Below are positions 1 through 6,644 of a DNA stretch of 36,866 bases, in pieces. This DNA comes from Bacillales bacterium (GTDB taxonomy: Bacteria > Bacillota > Bacilli > Bacillales > DASSOY01): contig DASSOY010000032.1 of NCBI GenBank assembly GCA_035700025.1, positions 1 to 36,866 on the forward strand, read 5' to 3'. The notes beneath the pieces were generated by a model. That model was given only the letters and a program-made list of their open reading frames with translations, made no database searches and had not been told where the DNA came from. The stretch's first letter is position 1; every line of letters begins with the position of its first letter. The translations under genes and the position numbers were made by a program.

Positions 1-903
1 ACGCGGGGCATTCATGCCGCGTATGACAAAGACGCGAATCGTCTGGAGGAGCAGCTTCGCCTCATTTGTCAGGCGTTGGCGGCCTTGCCCAAGGAAAGTG
101 ACTATGTGCGCCTTCCCGTTTTTGCCGAACGTGTTGCAAACGATCCGCACCGGTTTGATGCGAATACCGAGTGCGGAGCGCACTTCCTTTCCGCTCTTCA
201 AATTGTTCGCAGTCAAGAAAATTCAACGTATGAATTTACGAATCCATTAAGCTCAGAAGCAGCGTCGGAGTTATTGCAATCGTTTGGCATCATCCGTGAT
301 GATCTGTTAAATTTTGTTACGTGTACCGGCATTCTCGGGTATGCATGCGAAAATGATGCGGCTCATCCCGTTTGGAAGGAAGCTGTCAGTTCGAAAACCG
401 TGATGAATGTGCCGTTACGAGAAATTTTACCTTTGTCGTTCTTTCGCCCTTACAGAGGATCCGCAGTATTTGTGGTTGAAAACTCTGGTGTGTTTTCGGC
501 TTTGTTGGATGAGGTCAGCGATGAAGCTTCACCGGCAATGCTTTGTACACACGGTCAATTTAAAATTGCGGCGTTGTTGCTGATCGATCGCTTGGTGAAG
601 TCAGGAACGACGATCTATTATTCGGGAGATTTGGATCCGGAGGGACTCCAAATGGCACAAAGACTCGTGAAAAGACATCCGCGGCATATTCGATTGTGGC
701 GATATCGTTTGCAGGATTACTTAACTCATGCCTCCGGCGAGGTTCTTTCATCGATGCGTTTGCGAAAATTGGAAACCATTGAAATTGCAGCGTTGTCGGA
801 CGTAAAGGCGGAAATCGCTCGTCTTGGAAAGCCGGCCTACCAGGAAGCGTTTTTGCCAGCGTTGGTACAAGATCTCCGGTTTCATTACTCAAGGTATGGG
901 TGA
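1..903 (+). CDS. jetD: JetD-like Toprim nuclease subunit (DUF2399/TIGR02679), 5' truncated by window
   Basis: The reading frame is open from base 1, so the N-terminus lies outside the window; the first internal ATG at 76 is not the real start. The C-terminal half has the Toprim pattern of the DUF2399 (TIGR02679) family: a beta strand with an acidic residue (VFVVENSG, near base 470) and the metal-binding DxD in YYSGDLDPEG (near base 620). In Wadjet anti-plasmid systems the family is JetD, which cuts circular DNA held by the SMC-like JetABC complex. JetD is normally the last gene of the operon, and a strong terminator follows here, so jetA, jetB and jetC are expected just upstream of the window. 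Family assignment is from recognisable motifs; the Wadjet role is inferred because the partners are not visible. Confidence 0.8.
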   Translation, partial: TRGIHAAYDKDANRLEEQLRLICQALAALPKESDYVRLPVFAERVANDPHRFDANTECGAHFLSALQIVRSQENSTYEFTNPLSSEAASELLQSFGIIRDDLLNFVTCTGILGYACENDAAHPVWKEAVSSKTVMNVPLREILPLSFFRPYRGSAVFVVENSGVFSALLDEVSDEASPAMLCTHGQFKIAALLLIDRLVKSGTTIYYSGDLDPEGLQMAQRLVKRHPRHIRLWRYRLQDYLTHASGEVLSSMRLRKLETIEIAALSDVKAEIARLGKPAYQEAFLPALVQDLRFHYSRYG

Positions 904-986
904 AATCGAAAAGTGAGTACTATCCCAATAGATTGGTTGAAAAAAGCAACCTTCCAGGGGGGTAAAGGCGATTGTGGCGAGGATTT

Positions 987-1019
987 ACCTGCAGGTGTTT
1001 GTGCGCCTGCAGGTTTTTG
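987..1019 (+). terminator. Rho-independent terminator after jetD
   Basis: A perfect 9-bp stem (ACCTGCAGG / CCTGCAGGT) with a 10-nt loop is followed by TTTTTGTTGT. It lies 84 bp after the jetD stop and closes that operon. Confidence 0.8.
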
Positions 1020-1033
1020 TTGTATAGGAAAAA

Positions 1034-1218
1034 TAGCGGAATCTGGCGCGCTTATTTCGGCCGAAATGTGCATGCTCTGAAAAAAAGCGGAACGTGACGA
1101 CCTTATTTACCCTCCGCGTCGTCATTAATGGATGATTCGGTAACAAATAAGAGCGCTGCGTTCCGCTATATTTTCGCCAATCGCTCATATGGCCAAAATA
1201 AGCGCATCTCGTTCCGCA
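1034..1218. repeat. Intergenic 2+2 repeat, copy R1
   Basis: Four related units of about 25 bp occur here: two forward (1034 and 1085), of the form AGCGGAAC-N8-CTTATTT, and two inverted (1143 and 1193). Units are about 50 bp apart on each side, so the block is a large imperfect palindrome with four arms. The same architecture with a slightly different unit is seen at 2661-4317, 6175-6377 and 16161-16352. No coding capacity is evident. With the jetD terminator it fills the 375 bp between jetD and the next gene. Confidence 0.65.
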
Positions 1219-1278
1219 CACCGCGATTAGTAATCAATTTTATCAAATTATTTTTGTTTGTAAACGGAAGCTAATGAC

Positions 1279-1488
1279 TCATTCGAAATCAATAATCTCC
1301 CGAATATCATCAATTTCAAATTGATCAGCAATTTTTTCTATGTGTTCGAACTGTATTCGCTGTCTTTTTTTATTAGCTAGTTCGCTTAATGTAGCATGGC
1401 GGATGTCTGTTTGTCTGGACAGTTCTCTTAAGGAGATGCCTTTCTTTTTGAGAAGTTCGGGAATTTTCACGACCACTTTTTTACCCAA
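1279..1488 (-). CDS. Small XRE-family DNA-binding regulator
   Basis: A 69-residue protein that is almost entirely one Cro/C1-type helix-turn-helix: ISLRELSRQTDIRHATLSEL (residues about 18-37) carries the two DNA-binding helices, followed by a helix ending in the acidic tail DDIREIIDFE. The length is typical of the short HTH_26/YozG-like XRE group. Its start is supported by AGAGGA upstream on the minus strand. It is divergent from the gene at 1605, and the shared 115-bp region contains a promoter overlapped by repeated GTAC-containing sites, so it probably represses that gene and perhaps itself. Confidence 0.75.
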   Translation of the reverse strand: MGKKVVVKIPELLKKKGISLRELSRQTDIRHATLSELANKKRQRIQFEHIEKIADQFEIDDIREIIDFE

Positions 1489-1511
1489 TCTTTATCCTCT
1501 CCATTTTTCTG

Positions 1512-1570
1512 TTGACATTACTTGAAAACGTACCATATACTATATCTAAAAGTGGTACTTAAATACGTAC
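1512..1570 (+). promoter_or_regulatory. SigA-type promoter with overlapping operator-like repeats
   Basis: TTGACA (1512-1517), an 18-bp spacer and TATACT (1536-1541) form a near-consensus promoter for the rightward gene. Sites ACGTACCATA (about 1528), TGGTAC (about 1552) and TACGTACCG (about 1563) repeat around the -10 and the start point, a layout expected for a repressor operator; the divergent XRE protein is the obvious candidate. Confidence 0.6.
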
Positions 1571-1604
1571 CGCAAAATAGGGAGAAGAGATATGAATTGT
1601 AATT

Positions 1605-2000
1605 ATGAAAAAAAAACTGAGTGAAAGGTATGTGTGTGGTTTGAAGATTTTATCTGAACGCTTGGGATTCGAGAAAGCCTATGCCTTGATTGTTGGTACA
1701 CTGGTTCACGATGAAGTCTATCAATGGGAGCAAAAGGTGTGTATTTTGAAGAAATTGAGGGAACGTTTTACGATAGATCCGTCACCTGCGCGTAGGGAGG
1801 GGGCTGGGAAATTAGGGTTAAATAATCAATCGACTCATAGATTGTTCGAAAGTGAGATGCTTCAAACAGCATGCGAAAGTAGAATTCCACAAAGTTTATT
1901 ATTCAAAGCAACCGAAAAAGAAGTGAAGGCAAATAAAATAGAGAACAATATTAACCGTGATCGCCGTGGTACAGGGAATGTTGATGAATTTGACTTATAA
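1605..2000 (+). CDS. Unknown small protein next to XRE regulator
   Basis: A 131-residue hydrophilic, basic protein that I do not recognise. The N-terminal 55 residues look helical (SERYVCGLKILSERLGFEKA); the C-terminal half is rich in N, R, E and K and probably disordered. The start is uncertain. The only good ribosome site (GGAGAAGAG, 1580-1588) fits ATG 1592 in another frame, which hits a stop after 10 codons, whereas ATG 1605 lies 16 nt from it. A run of nine A (1607-1616 region) lies exactly where loss of one base would join the two frames, so slippage or a sequence error may matter. It has its own strong promoter and sits in the accessory part of the window. Confidence 0.45.
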   Translation: MKKKLSERYVCGLKILSERLGFEKAYALIVGTLVHDEVYQWEQKVCILKKLRERFTIDPSPARREGAGKLGLNNQSTHRLFESEMLQTACESRIPQSLLFKATEKEVKANKIENNINRDRRGTGNVDEFDL

Positions 2001-2030
2001 TGTTTCACTGGAGATTTTGAAAAAGCCTGG

Positions 2031-2060
2031 TTGTTCATGTTATCGGTCGTCGTTTATAAT
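2031..2060 (+). promoter_or_regulatory. Probable SigA promoter of the coiled-coil gene
   Basis: TTGTTC (2031-2036), an 18-bp spacer and a perfect TATAAT (2055-2060) lie 31 bp before the ATG at 2092. Confidence 0.5.
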
Positions 2061-2091
2061 GTAAGAAACCATTAAAAAGGAGGTGCAAGGA

Positions 2092-2508
2092 ATGGATAAA
2101 GAACTGAGAAGCTTTTTATCGGCATTAAAGACGGGACAAGAGAACTTGGCGGCCAAGATTGAAGGCATGGATCAAAGATTTTCGACCGATATTGCCGAAT
2201 TGAAAGATGGCTACAAGAAGATGTCTGGCGATATTGCAGAATTGAAGGATGGTCACAAAACGATGTCTGGCGATATTGCAGAATTGAAGGATGGTCACAA
2301 AACGATATCTGGCGATATTGCAGAATTGAAGGATGGTCACAAGACGATGTCGACCGATATGGCAGAATTGAAAGAAACGGTCACGGGGATCTCCGCCAAA
2401 ATCGACAAGCTGGATGACCGCATGGCTTTCATCGAACAAAAGTCGCAAGACAATGAAAGAGAGATTTTCACCTTGAAAAAAAAGTACCGCTCCCAGCATT
2501 CTTCGTAA
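2092..2508 (+). CDS. Coiled-coil protein with 14-residue tandem repeats
   Basis: The start is ATG 2092, 8 nt after a perfect AAGGAGG (2077-2083); the upstream GTG 2083 lies inside that ribosome site. The product is 138 residues, soluble, with no signal peptide or membrane segment. Residues 33-102 are five copies of a 14-residue unit of the form DIAELKDGHKTMSG, two heptads each, so the chain should form a long parallel coiled coil. The flanks (GQENLAAKIEGMDQRF and KIDKLDDRMAFIEQKS) continue the heptad pattern. Similar short coiled-coil proteins occur in Bacillus genomes without a known function. The near-identical DNA repeats suggest recent expansion. No domain gives a specific function. Confidence 0.75.
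   Translation: MDKELRSFLSALKTGQENLAAKIEGMDQRFSTDIAELKDGYKKMSGDIAELKDGHKTMSGDIAELKDGHKTISGDIAELKDGHKTMSTDMAELKETVTGISAKIDKLDDRMAFIEQKSQDNEREIFTLKKKYRSQHSS
2188..2397 (+). repeat. 42-bp tandem repeat inside coding sequence (5 units)
   Basis: Five 42-bp units start with GATATTGC or GATATGGC and keep the frame. The middle three are almost identical at the DNA level and the last is degenerate. They encode the 14-residue heptad-pair repeats of the surrounding gene. Confidence 0.85.
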
Positions 2509-2805
2509 GTCTCCATCATTGATTGAAACCCACACCAAGATTTCCCGACAAGAATCAAGTTCATATCGATCGTAAATAGATGATGAACGGGCAACTTGGT
2601 TCATCATTTATTTTGGTTGAAAAATTTTTCCTCGGGATCATTGAGTCCACTTCCCCACTTATCGCTCATGAGAGATCTTATTTTCGTGTTTTTCCTAGTT
2701 TTCTTGTGGAATCGCTCATCAGCGTCGCTATTTGTCAAAATTGACTGGAAAATCGCCGGATATGCCGGAGCTTCATGAAAATAGCGTTCTGTATGATCGG
2801 CTAAT

Positions 2806-4250
2806 GGTAGTGTCAATAATTTTGTGTAAGAAATTTGTGAGTTAGAATTATGTTAGGGTATTTCTTGATTTAATTTCCCGTCTATCCATCTTAGGCATGC
2901 CAAAATGGAGGACGTGGATGATGTCCATGTCCGTTGATAGTGACAGTCATTCTCCTCCCATATAGTTGGGGGGATTTACTGTGGATACCGTCTTTCAAAC
3001 ATACGTTGGATTTCGGGTTGTACTTGCCGAAAGCCTTGGGTAACTCGATCAGCCCAGTGTGCATTGTACGCCTTCACTTCTAAAAAGACGATTTTTTCTG
3101 CTGCTTCAATACTTGGCAAACTGTTCATTGTCTTAAGTCGTTTGCGGATTTCTTTATTCATACGTTCAATCATGTTGGTTGTATAAATGAATTTTCGAAT
3201 GGATTGAGGATAGTCTAGAAAACGCAAAAGGTCGGATAGGTTGTCTTCCCACGTTTTTACGACTTTTGGATATTTTCTAACCCACTCGTCTTTAAAATCG
3301 GTAAAGGCTTGCAGGGCTGCACTTTTCGAAGGCGCTTCATATACCAATTTTAAGGCTTTCGTTACTTCGCCCCTGTCTTTGACACGAATGTTATGCTCTG
3401 TATTTCGCATTTTGTGCACGACACAACTCTGGACATCCGCTTTCGGATAAACCGTCCGAAAGGCTACATCTAATTCCGGCAAACCATCAAATACCCCTAA
3501 CAGCACCTCCCTTACGCCACGCTCGTACAGGTCCTCAAGTCGTTCTCGCCAGCCATAGGCACTTTCATTTCCGCCGATATGAAAGTCTAGGATCTCGCGG
3601 TGTCCATCTTCGTCGATTCCAAGAATGAGATAGATGCTTTCGTTATCCACGGAACCGCGGCGAACTTTAATGGACATCCCGTCGAGATACAACACGGTAT
3701 ATCGCTTTGAAAGGGGACGGCGCTGCCATTGACGCACGTCCTCCAATGTAGCATCGGTAATATGACTCACCGTGGCTGGGCTGTAGTTCCGGCCAATGAC
3801 CCGCTCAATAAATCCGCCGACTTGGCGCGTGCTCATCCCGCTTTGATACATCCGGATGACTGCCTGTTCTAACCACCCATCCTGCCGTTGATAAGGTTCA
3901 AACAATTGCGTTTGGAACATCCCTTGACGGTCTCTGGGAATAGAAAGCTTAGGGATATGACCATACTTCGTGTTCAGCGTCCGTTGATAATATCCATTCT
4001 TTGCATCCCCTTGGTTGCTCAATTCATGTTCTAAGACTGCCTCCAGTTCGTTTTTCATAAAGGTTTCAAGTTTCTCCTTTACAAACTCTAGAACCATGTT
4101 CTCCAGTTGATTTCCCGATTCGCCATCTAGTATACTTTTAGACATGAGCTAGGGCTCCTTTCTTGATTAAATGTGGTGTTTTCTCAAGAAATACCCTAGC
4201 TCATTTTCTGTGTTGTGCCAAGTATCTTACACAAACTTTTATACATCATC
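2806..4250 (-). mobile_element. IS256-family insertion sequence, complete
   Basis: The element is 1445 bp with one transposase gene. The ends are imperfect inverted repeats of about 25 bp (18 of 25 match; the inner TTTGTGTAAG is identical at both ends), and a second sub-terminal inverted pair, AGGGTATTTCTTGA, lies near 2855 and, inverted, near 4185. Boundaries come from comparison with the uninterrupted repeat at 6175-6377. The flanks share GCTAAT on both sides, compatible with an 8-9 bp target duplication that has since changed. Inverted ends and a full-length transposase suggest it could still move. Confidence 0.85.
2976..4145 (-). CDS. IS256-family transposase
   Basis: A 389-residue DDE transposase of the Transposase_mut (MULE-like) group. 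The N-terminal part binds the ends. The catalytic acids sit in YLDGMSIKVR (first D), GVFDGLPEL (second D) and the family signature YTTNMIERMNKEIRKRLK (E). Length is normal for IS256 (about 390-400), with no stop or frameshift, so it is probably functional. It is the only gene of the IS and reads leftward. Confidence 0.95.
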   Translation of the reverse strand: MSKSILDGESGNQLENMVLEFVKEKLETFMKNELEAVLEHELSNQGDAKNGYYQRTLNTKYGHIPKLSIPRDRQGMFQTQLFEPYQRQDGWLEQAVIRMYQSGMSTRQVGGFIERVIGRNYSPATVSHITDATLEDVRQWQRRPLSKRYTVLYLDGMSIKVRRGSVDNESIYLILGIDEDGHREILDFHIGGNESAYGWRERLEDLYERGVREVLLGVFDGLPELDVAFRTVYPKADVQSCVVHKMRNTEHNIRVKDRGEVTKALKLVYEAPSKSAALQAFTDFKDEWVRKYPKVVKTWEDNLSDLLRFLDYPQSIRKFIYTTNMIERMNKEIRKRLKTMNSLPSIEAAEKIVFLEVKAYNAHWADRVTQGFRQVQPEIQRMFERRYPQ

Positions 4251-4421
4251 TCGCTAATCTTGAAATCGATCAAATTTGAACGATATAAGGTCTGTGGTGA
4301 GCGATTTGCCCGCCGGACTAACGGCCATCGTGAACGGCCGCCACCGCACCGGAAACTTTTATAGGATCGATTAAACCCATCGTCGCAAGACTTTCGCCAC
4401 AGGAACGCTTGTTCCTATTTG

Positions 4422-4430
4422 TGTTATAAT
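4422..4430 (+). promoter_or_regulatory. Extended -10 promoter of the holin-like toxin
   Basis: TGTTATAAT is a perfect extended -10 (TGn plus TATAAT, 4425-4430) about 95 bp before the toxin ATG. No good -35 is visible at the right distance, as expected for an extended -10 promoter. The long untranslated leader is typical of type I toxin mRNAs. Confidence 0.5.
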
Positions 4431-4524
4431 GACGTCACAGTTGCGCAAGCAGTGCAGGGCCGGGTACCTCGCGAACCGTTGTTGAGACATGCAAGATGTC
4501 GGAGCGGGATGGGGGGGTGATGCG

Positions 4525-4599
4525 ATGATGACATTCTACCAAGTGCTGACTCTGGTCATTGCCTTTGGTACGTTGATTGCGTTTATTTCAAAAAAATAG
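4525..4599 (+). CDS. Putative holin-like toxin (type I toxin peptide)
   Basis: A 24-residue peptide beginning MMTFYQVLTLVIAFGTL and ending FISKK: a single membrane helix with a lysine tail. It fits the Bacillales holin-like toxin family (Hol_Tox; pattern M-x2-Y-x2-L-x-LMI-x-FGTLI). Members insert into the membrane and are held silent by an antisense RNA. The start ATG ATG at 4525 follows a G-rich ribosome site (4511-4517). Its own extended -10 promoter, a long 5' leader, a downstream terminator (4656-4692) and a convergent antisense promoter complete the module. It is too short for ordinary ORF calling. Confidence 0.8.
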   Translation: MMTFYQVLTLVIAFGTLIAFISKK

Positions 4600-4688
4600 C
4601 CCTTCCTGCCGGATGAACAGGAGAAGGGTCTATGCTCAAGTGTGCAGCTGTGTGTGAACCTCGATGTTGCCGCATCGGGGTTCTGCTT
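4588..4688 (-). ncRNA. Antisense RNA antitoxin for the holin-like toxin (predicted)
   Basis: A minus-strand promoter (TTGTCG, 17-bp spacer, TATAAT; 4723-4695) should start a transcript near 4688. It runs leftward across the hairpin at 4656-4683 and ends in a hairpin (4600-4628) followed by a T tract (complement of 4590-4596). The predicted RNA of about 100 nt overlaps the 3' end of the toxin mRNA and the last toxin codons, the layout of the TxpA/RatA and BsrG/SR4 type I systems of Bacillus. Boundaries are inferred, not measured. Confidence 0.65.
4590..4628 (-). terminator. Terminator of the antisense RNA
   Basis: Read on the minus strand, CCCTTCTCCTG pairs with CAGGAAGGG (2-nt bulge) and is followed by CTATTTTTTT. 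It ends leftward transcription inside the toxin's last codons. Confidence 0.6.
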
Positions 4689-4692
4689 GCTT
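4656..4692 (+). terminator. Terminator of the toxin mRNA
   Basis: An 11-bp stem (GAACCTCGATG with CATCGGGGTTC, one G-U pair) has a 6-nt loop and is followed by TGCTTGCTTTC. On the minus strand the same hairpin would be the 5' stem-loop of the antisense RNA. Confidence 0.6.
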
Positions 4693-4694
4693 TC

Positions 4695-4723
4695 ATTATA
4701 TTTCACCTGCTGGAAAACGACAA
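4695..4723 (-). promoter_or_regulatory. Antisense RNA promoter
   Basis: On the minus strand TTGTCG (4723-4718), a 17-bp spacer and a perfect TATAAT (4700-4695) point into the toxin transcript. Confidence 0.6.
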
Positions 4724-4813
4724 GTCGCAAGGGATTCTTCTCATGCCCTGCCGGGGTTGATGTCGTAGGGATAATTTTATTGCTCAATTCTTCACAAAGT
4801 TGTCACGTGAAAG

Positions 4814-4856
4814 TGTGACGGCTATCACAAAAAGCGACGAATTCCCCTTTTATCAT
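4814..4856 (+). promoter_or_regulatory. Fnr-type activator box and -10 of hmp
   Basis: TGTGACGGCTATCACA (4814-4829) is a perfect TGTGA-N6-TCACA dyad, the Fnr/CRP-family consensus. A -10-like TATCAT (4851-4856) puts the start point near 4863, so the box centre is at about -41.5, the standard position for class II activation. Confidence 0.65.
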
Positions 4857-4888
4857 GAATCCATACGACAGCAAGGAGTGATGACATC

Positions 4889-6121
4889 ATGTTGGATGCG
4901 AAAACGATGAAAATTGTGAAATCGACGGTACCTGTGTTGGAAAAAGAAGGGGAGAGGATCACGACCCGTTTCTATGAACTGTTGTTTCAGAAATACCCGG
5001 AATTGTTGAACGTGTTTAACCATGCGAATCAGAAAAAAGGACGACAGCAAACGGCGCTCGCGAACGCGGTTTATGCAGCAGCTGCGCATATCGATCAGTT
5101 GGAAAAGATTTTGCTGGCGGTTCGGCAAATTGCACATAAACATCGAAGTCTCGGGGTGAAGCCGGAACATTATCCGCTCGTCGGTGAAACGCTGCTGGAA
5201 GCGATCGGTGATGTGCTCGATTTGGAAGAAGACTCTGAGATCATTACCGCTTGGGCCGTTGCTTATCAAGCGATTGCCGATGCCTTTATTGGCGTTGAAA
5301 AAGAAATGTATGCGGAGGCGGCGGAACAAACCGGTGGTTGGGAAGGTTTCAGGGAATTTGTCGTTGACCAGAAAGTGGAAGAGAGCGAAGTCATCACGTC
5401 ATTTTATTTGAAACCGAAAGACGGCGGAGCGATTGCGTCTTATACGCCGGGACAGTACATCAGTGTGAAGTTGAATATTCCGGGCGAAGCACATACGCAC
5501 ATTCGCCAGTACAGTCTTTCGGATGCGCCGGGCAAAGACTACTATCGTCTCAGCGTGAAGCGTGAGGACGAAAATGTTCCGCAAGGTAAAATTTCCGTGT
5601 ATTTGCACCGCGGCATTAAAGAAGGCGACGTGCTTTCGCTGAGCGCGCCGGCCGGCGACTTCACGCTCGATCAAACGTCGCGCAAGCCGGTCGTGTTGTT
5701 GAGCGGCGGCGTTGGCTTGACGCCGCTCGTGAGCATGGTGAGCACGATTGTCGAGGAGCAGCCGGGGCGAGAAGTGACGTTCATTCACGCAGCAAGAAAC
5801 GGAAACGTGCATGCGCTGCGTGATGAGGTTGCGAAAATCGCTGAGGAAAACGCAAGTGTCCGGTTCTATGTCTGTTACGATTCGCCGACCGATGAAGATC
5901 GGGAGCGGAAGCGTTACGATAAGGAAGGTTACGTGACCGAAGCGTGGCTGCGCTCGATCGTTCCGAATCTTGATGCGGATTATTATTTCTGCGGACCGGA
6001 ACCGTTCATGAGAGCTATGAACCACGTGCTGCAAGAGATGAAGATTCCGGAGGAACAGATTCACTATGAATTTTTCGGGCCGTCAATCGACTTGCGTGCG
6101 AGAGAAACTGTACGCGCCTGA
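4889..6121 (+). CDS. hmp: Flavohaemoglobin (nitric oxide dioxygenase)
   Basis: A 410-residue, three-domain protein of normal length for Hmp. The globin domain (about 1-140) keeps Tyr29, Gln53 and the proximal haem ligand His85. The ferredoxin-reductase-like FAD domain (about 150-255) has RQYSLSDAP. The NAD domain (about 265-400) has LLSGGVGLTPL and the C-terminal FCGPEPFM. It converts NO and O2 to nitrate with NADH in the cytoplasm and protects against nitrosative stress. The start ATG 4889 follows AAGGAG at 4873. It is monocistronic, between an Fnr-type promoter and its own terminator. Confidence 0.96.
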   Translation: MLDAKTMKIVKSTVPVLEKEGERITTRFYELLFQKYPELLNVFNHANQKKGRQQTALANAVYAAAAHIDQLEKILLAVRQIAHKHRSLGVKPEHYPLVGETLLEAIGDVLDLEEDSEIITAWAVAYQAIADAFIGVEKEMYAEAAEQTGGWEGFREFVVDQKVEESEVITSFYLKPKDGGAIASYTPGQYISVKLNIPGEAHTHIRQYSLSDAPGKDYYRLSVKREDENVPQGKISVYLHRGIKEGDVLSLSAPAGDFTLDQTSRKPVVLLSGGVGLTPLVSMVSTIVEEQPGREVTFIHAARNGNVHALRDEVAKIAEENASVRFYVCYDSPTDEDRERKRYDKEGYVTEAWLRSIVPNLDADYYFCGPEPFMRAMNHVLQEMKIPEEQIHYEFFGPSIDLRARETVRA

Positions 6122-6124
6122 TCA

Positions 6125-6157
6125 AACCGGGTTCCCATTGTGGGAGCCCGGTTTTTT
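6125..6157 (+). terminator. Terminator of hmp
   Basis: A 12-bp stem (AACCGGGTTCCC with GGGAGCCCGGTT, one G-U pair) and six T, 3 bp after the hmp stop. Confidence 0.9.
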
Positions 6158-6174
6158 GATTCGTTTGATTTGTT

Positions 6175-6377
6175 ATCGCTCACCTGTGTTCTTATTTTCG
6201 TGTTTTCCCTAGTTTTCCTGAAGAATCGCTCATGAGCGTCGCTATTTTTTAAAATTGACTGTACAATCGCTGTTTTTAACGAGGTGATTCGAAAATAGCG
6301 TTCTGTATGATCGCTAATCTTGAAATCGATCAAATTTGAACGATATAAGGGCTGTGGTGAGCGATTTGCCCGCCGGA
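6175..6377. repeat. Intergenic 2+2 repeat, copy R3 (uninterrupted)
   Basis: Forward units ATCGCTCA-N8-CTTATTTTCG are at 6174 and 6223; inverted units are at about 6290 (GAAAATAGCG) and 6339 (GATATAAGG...GTGAGCGAT). The outer pair and the inner pair are complementary, so a transcript or extruded DNA could form a large stem with ordered bulges. It aligns with the two halves of the IS-split copy at 2661-4317. Confidence 0.75.
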
Positions 6378-6386
6378 AGCAAAAGG

Positions 6387-6434
6387 AAAATCGTTGACAA
6401 TAGCAACTAATTCGTTGACTTTGTCAACGATTTT
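6387..6434. repeat. Perfect 12-bp inverted repeat with inner hairpin
   Basis: AAAATCGTTGAC (6387-6398) is exactly complementary to GTCAACGATTTT (6423-6434), and an inner GTTGAC-TTT-GTCAAC can form an alternative hairpin. A T run follows on the plus strand. It could terminate readthrough or form a small structured RNA; no gene is seen with it. Confidence 0.4.
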
Positions 6435-6445
6435 TTCGCATATAA

Positions 6446-6473
6446 AAAAACCCGCATCCGCGGGCTTTTTTCG
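6446..6473 (-). terminator. Terminator of the small membrane protein gene
   Basis: A GC stem (CCCGC/GCGGG, 4-nt loop) with an A run on one side and a T run on the other; it works in both directions and ends the minus-strand gene at 6492. Confidence 0.75.
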
Positions 6474-6491
6474 ACAATCGCATAGTAAGAT

Positions 6492-6644
6492 TTAAAATTT
6501 CGGTAAGATGTACTGGGCCAAGAAGTACAAGACAATGATAAGGATAATGATGTAGGAAGCGTATTTGATAAACGTTGATGCGACTTGACTGGAATCCGAT
6601 TTCTTTTCTTTGCGTTCGATTTCCACATTTCTTTCGTCTTGCAT
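6492..6644 (-). CDS. Small single-pass membrane protein, unknown function
   Basis: A 50-residue protein starting MQDERNVEIERKEKK. A charged cytoplasmic N-terminus (about 22 residues) is followed by one long hydrophobic helix (ASYIIILIIVLYFLAQYIL) and a short PKF tail. A GGAGGG ribosome site lies at the right distance before the ATG on the minus strand, and a strong terminator follows, so it is its own transcription unit. The architecture resembles small conserved Bacillales membrane proteins; I do not know a function. It is convergent with hmp and divergent from the Tad operon. Confidence 0.7.
   Translation of the reverse strand: MQDERNVEIERKEKKSDSSQVASTFIKYASYIIILIIVLYFLAQYILPKF

Larger units (their letters stand above)
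2661..4317. repeat. Intergenic 2+2 repeat, copy R2, interrupted by the IS element
   Basis: The left part (2661-2805) and the right part (4251-4317) together align almost end to end with the uninterrupted copy at 6175-6377. Shared stretches include AATAGCGTTCTGTATGATCG and GAACGATATAAGG. Forward units begin ATCGCTCAT (2661, 2710); the inverted units are at about 2776 and 4279. The interval 2806-4250 is the IS256-family element. Confidence 0.75.

Noticed and set aside
2125..2607. 160-codon minus-strand frame across the coiled-coil gene
   Set aside because: It is produced by the 42-bp repeats, which keep the opposite strand open; the plus-strand gene has the ribosome site and heptad pattern.
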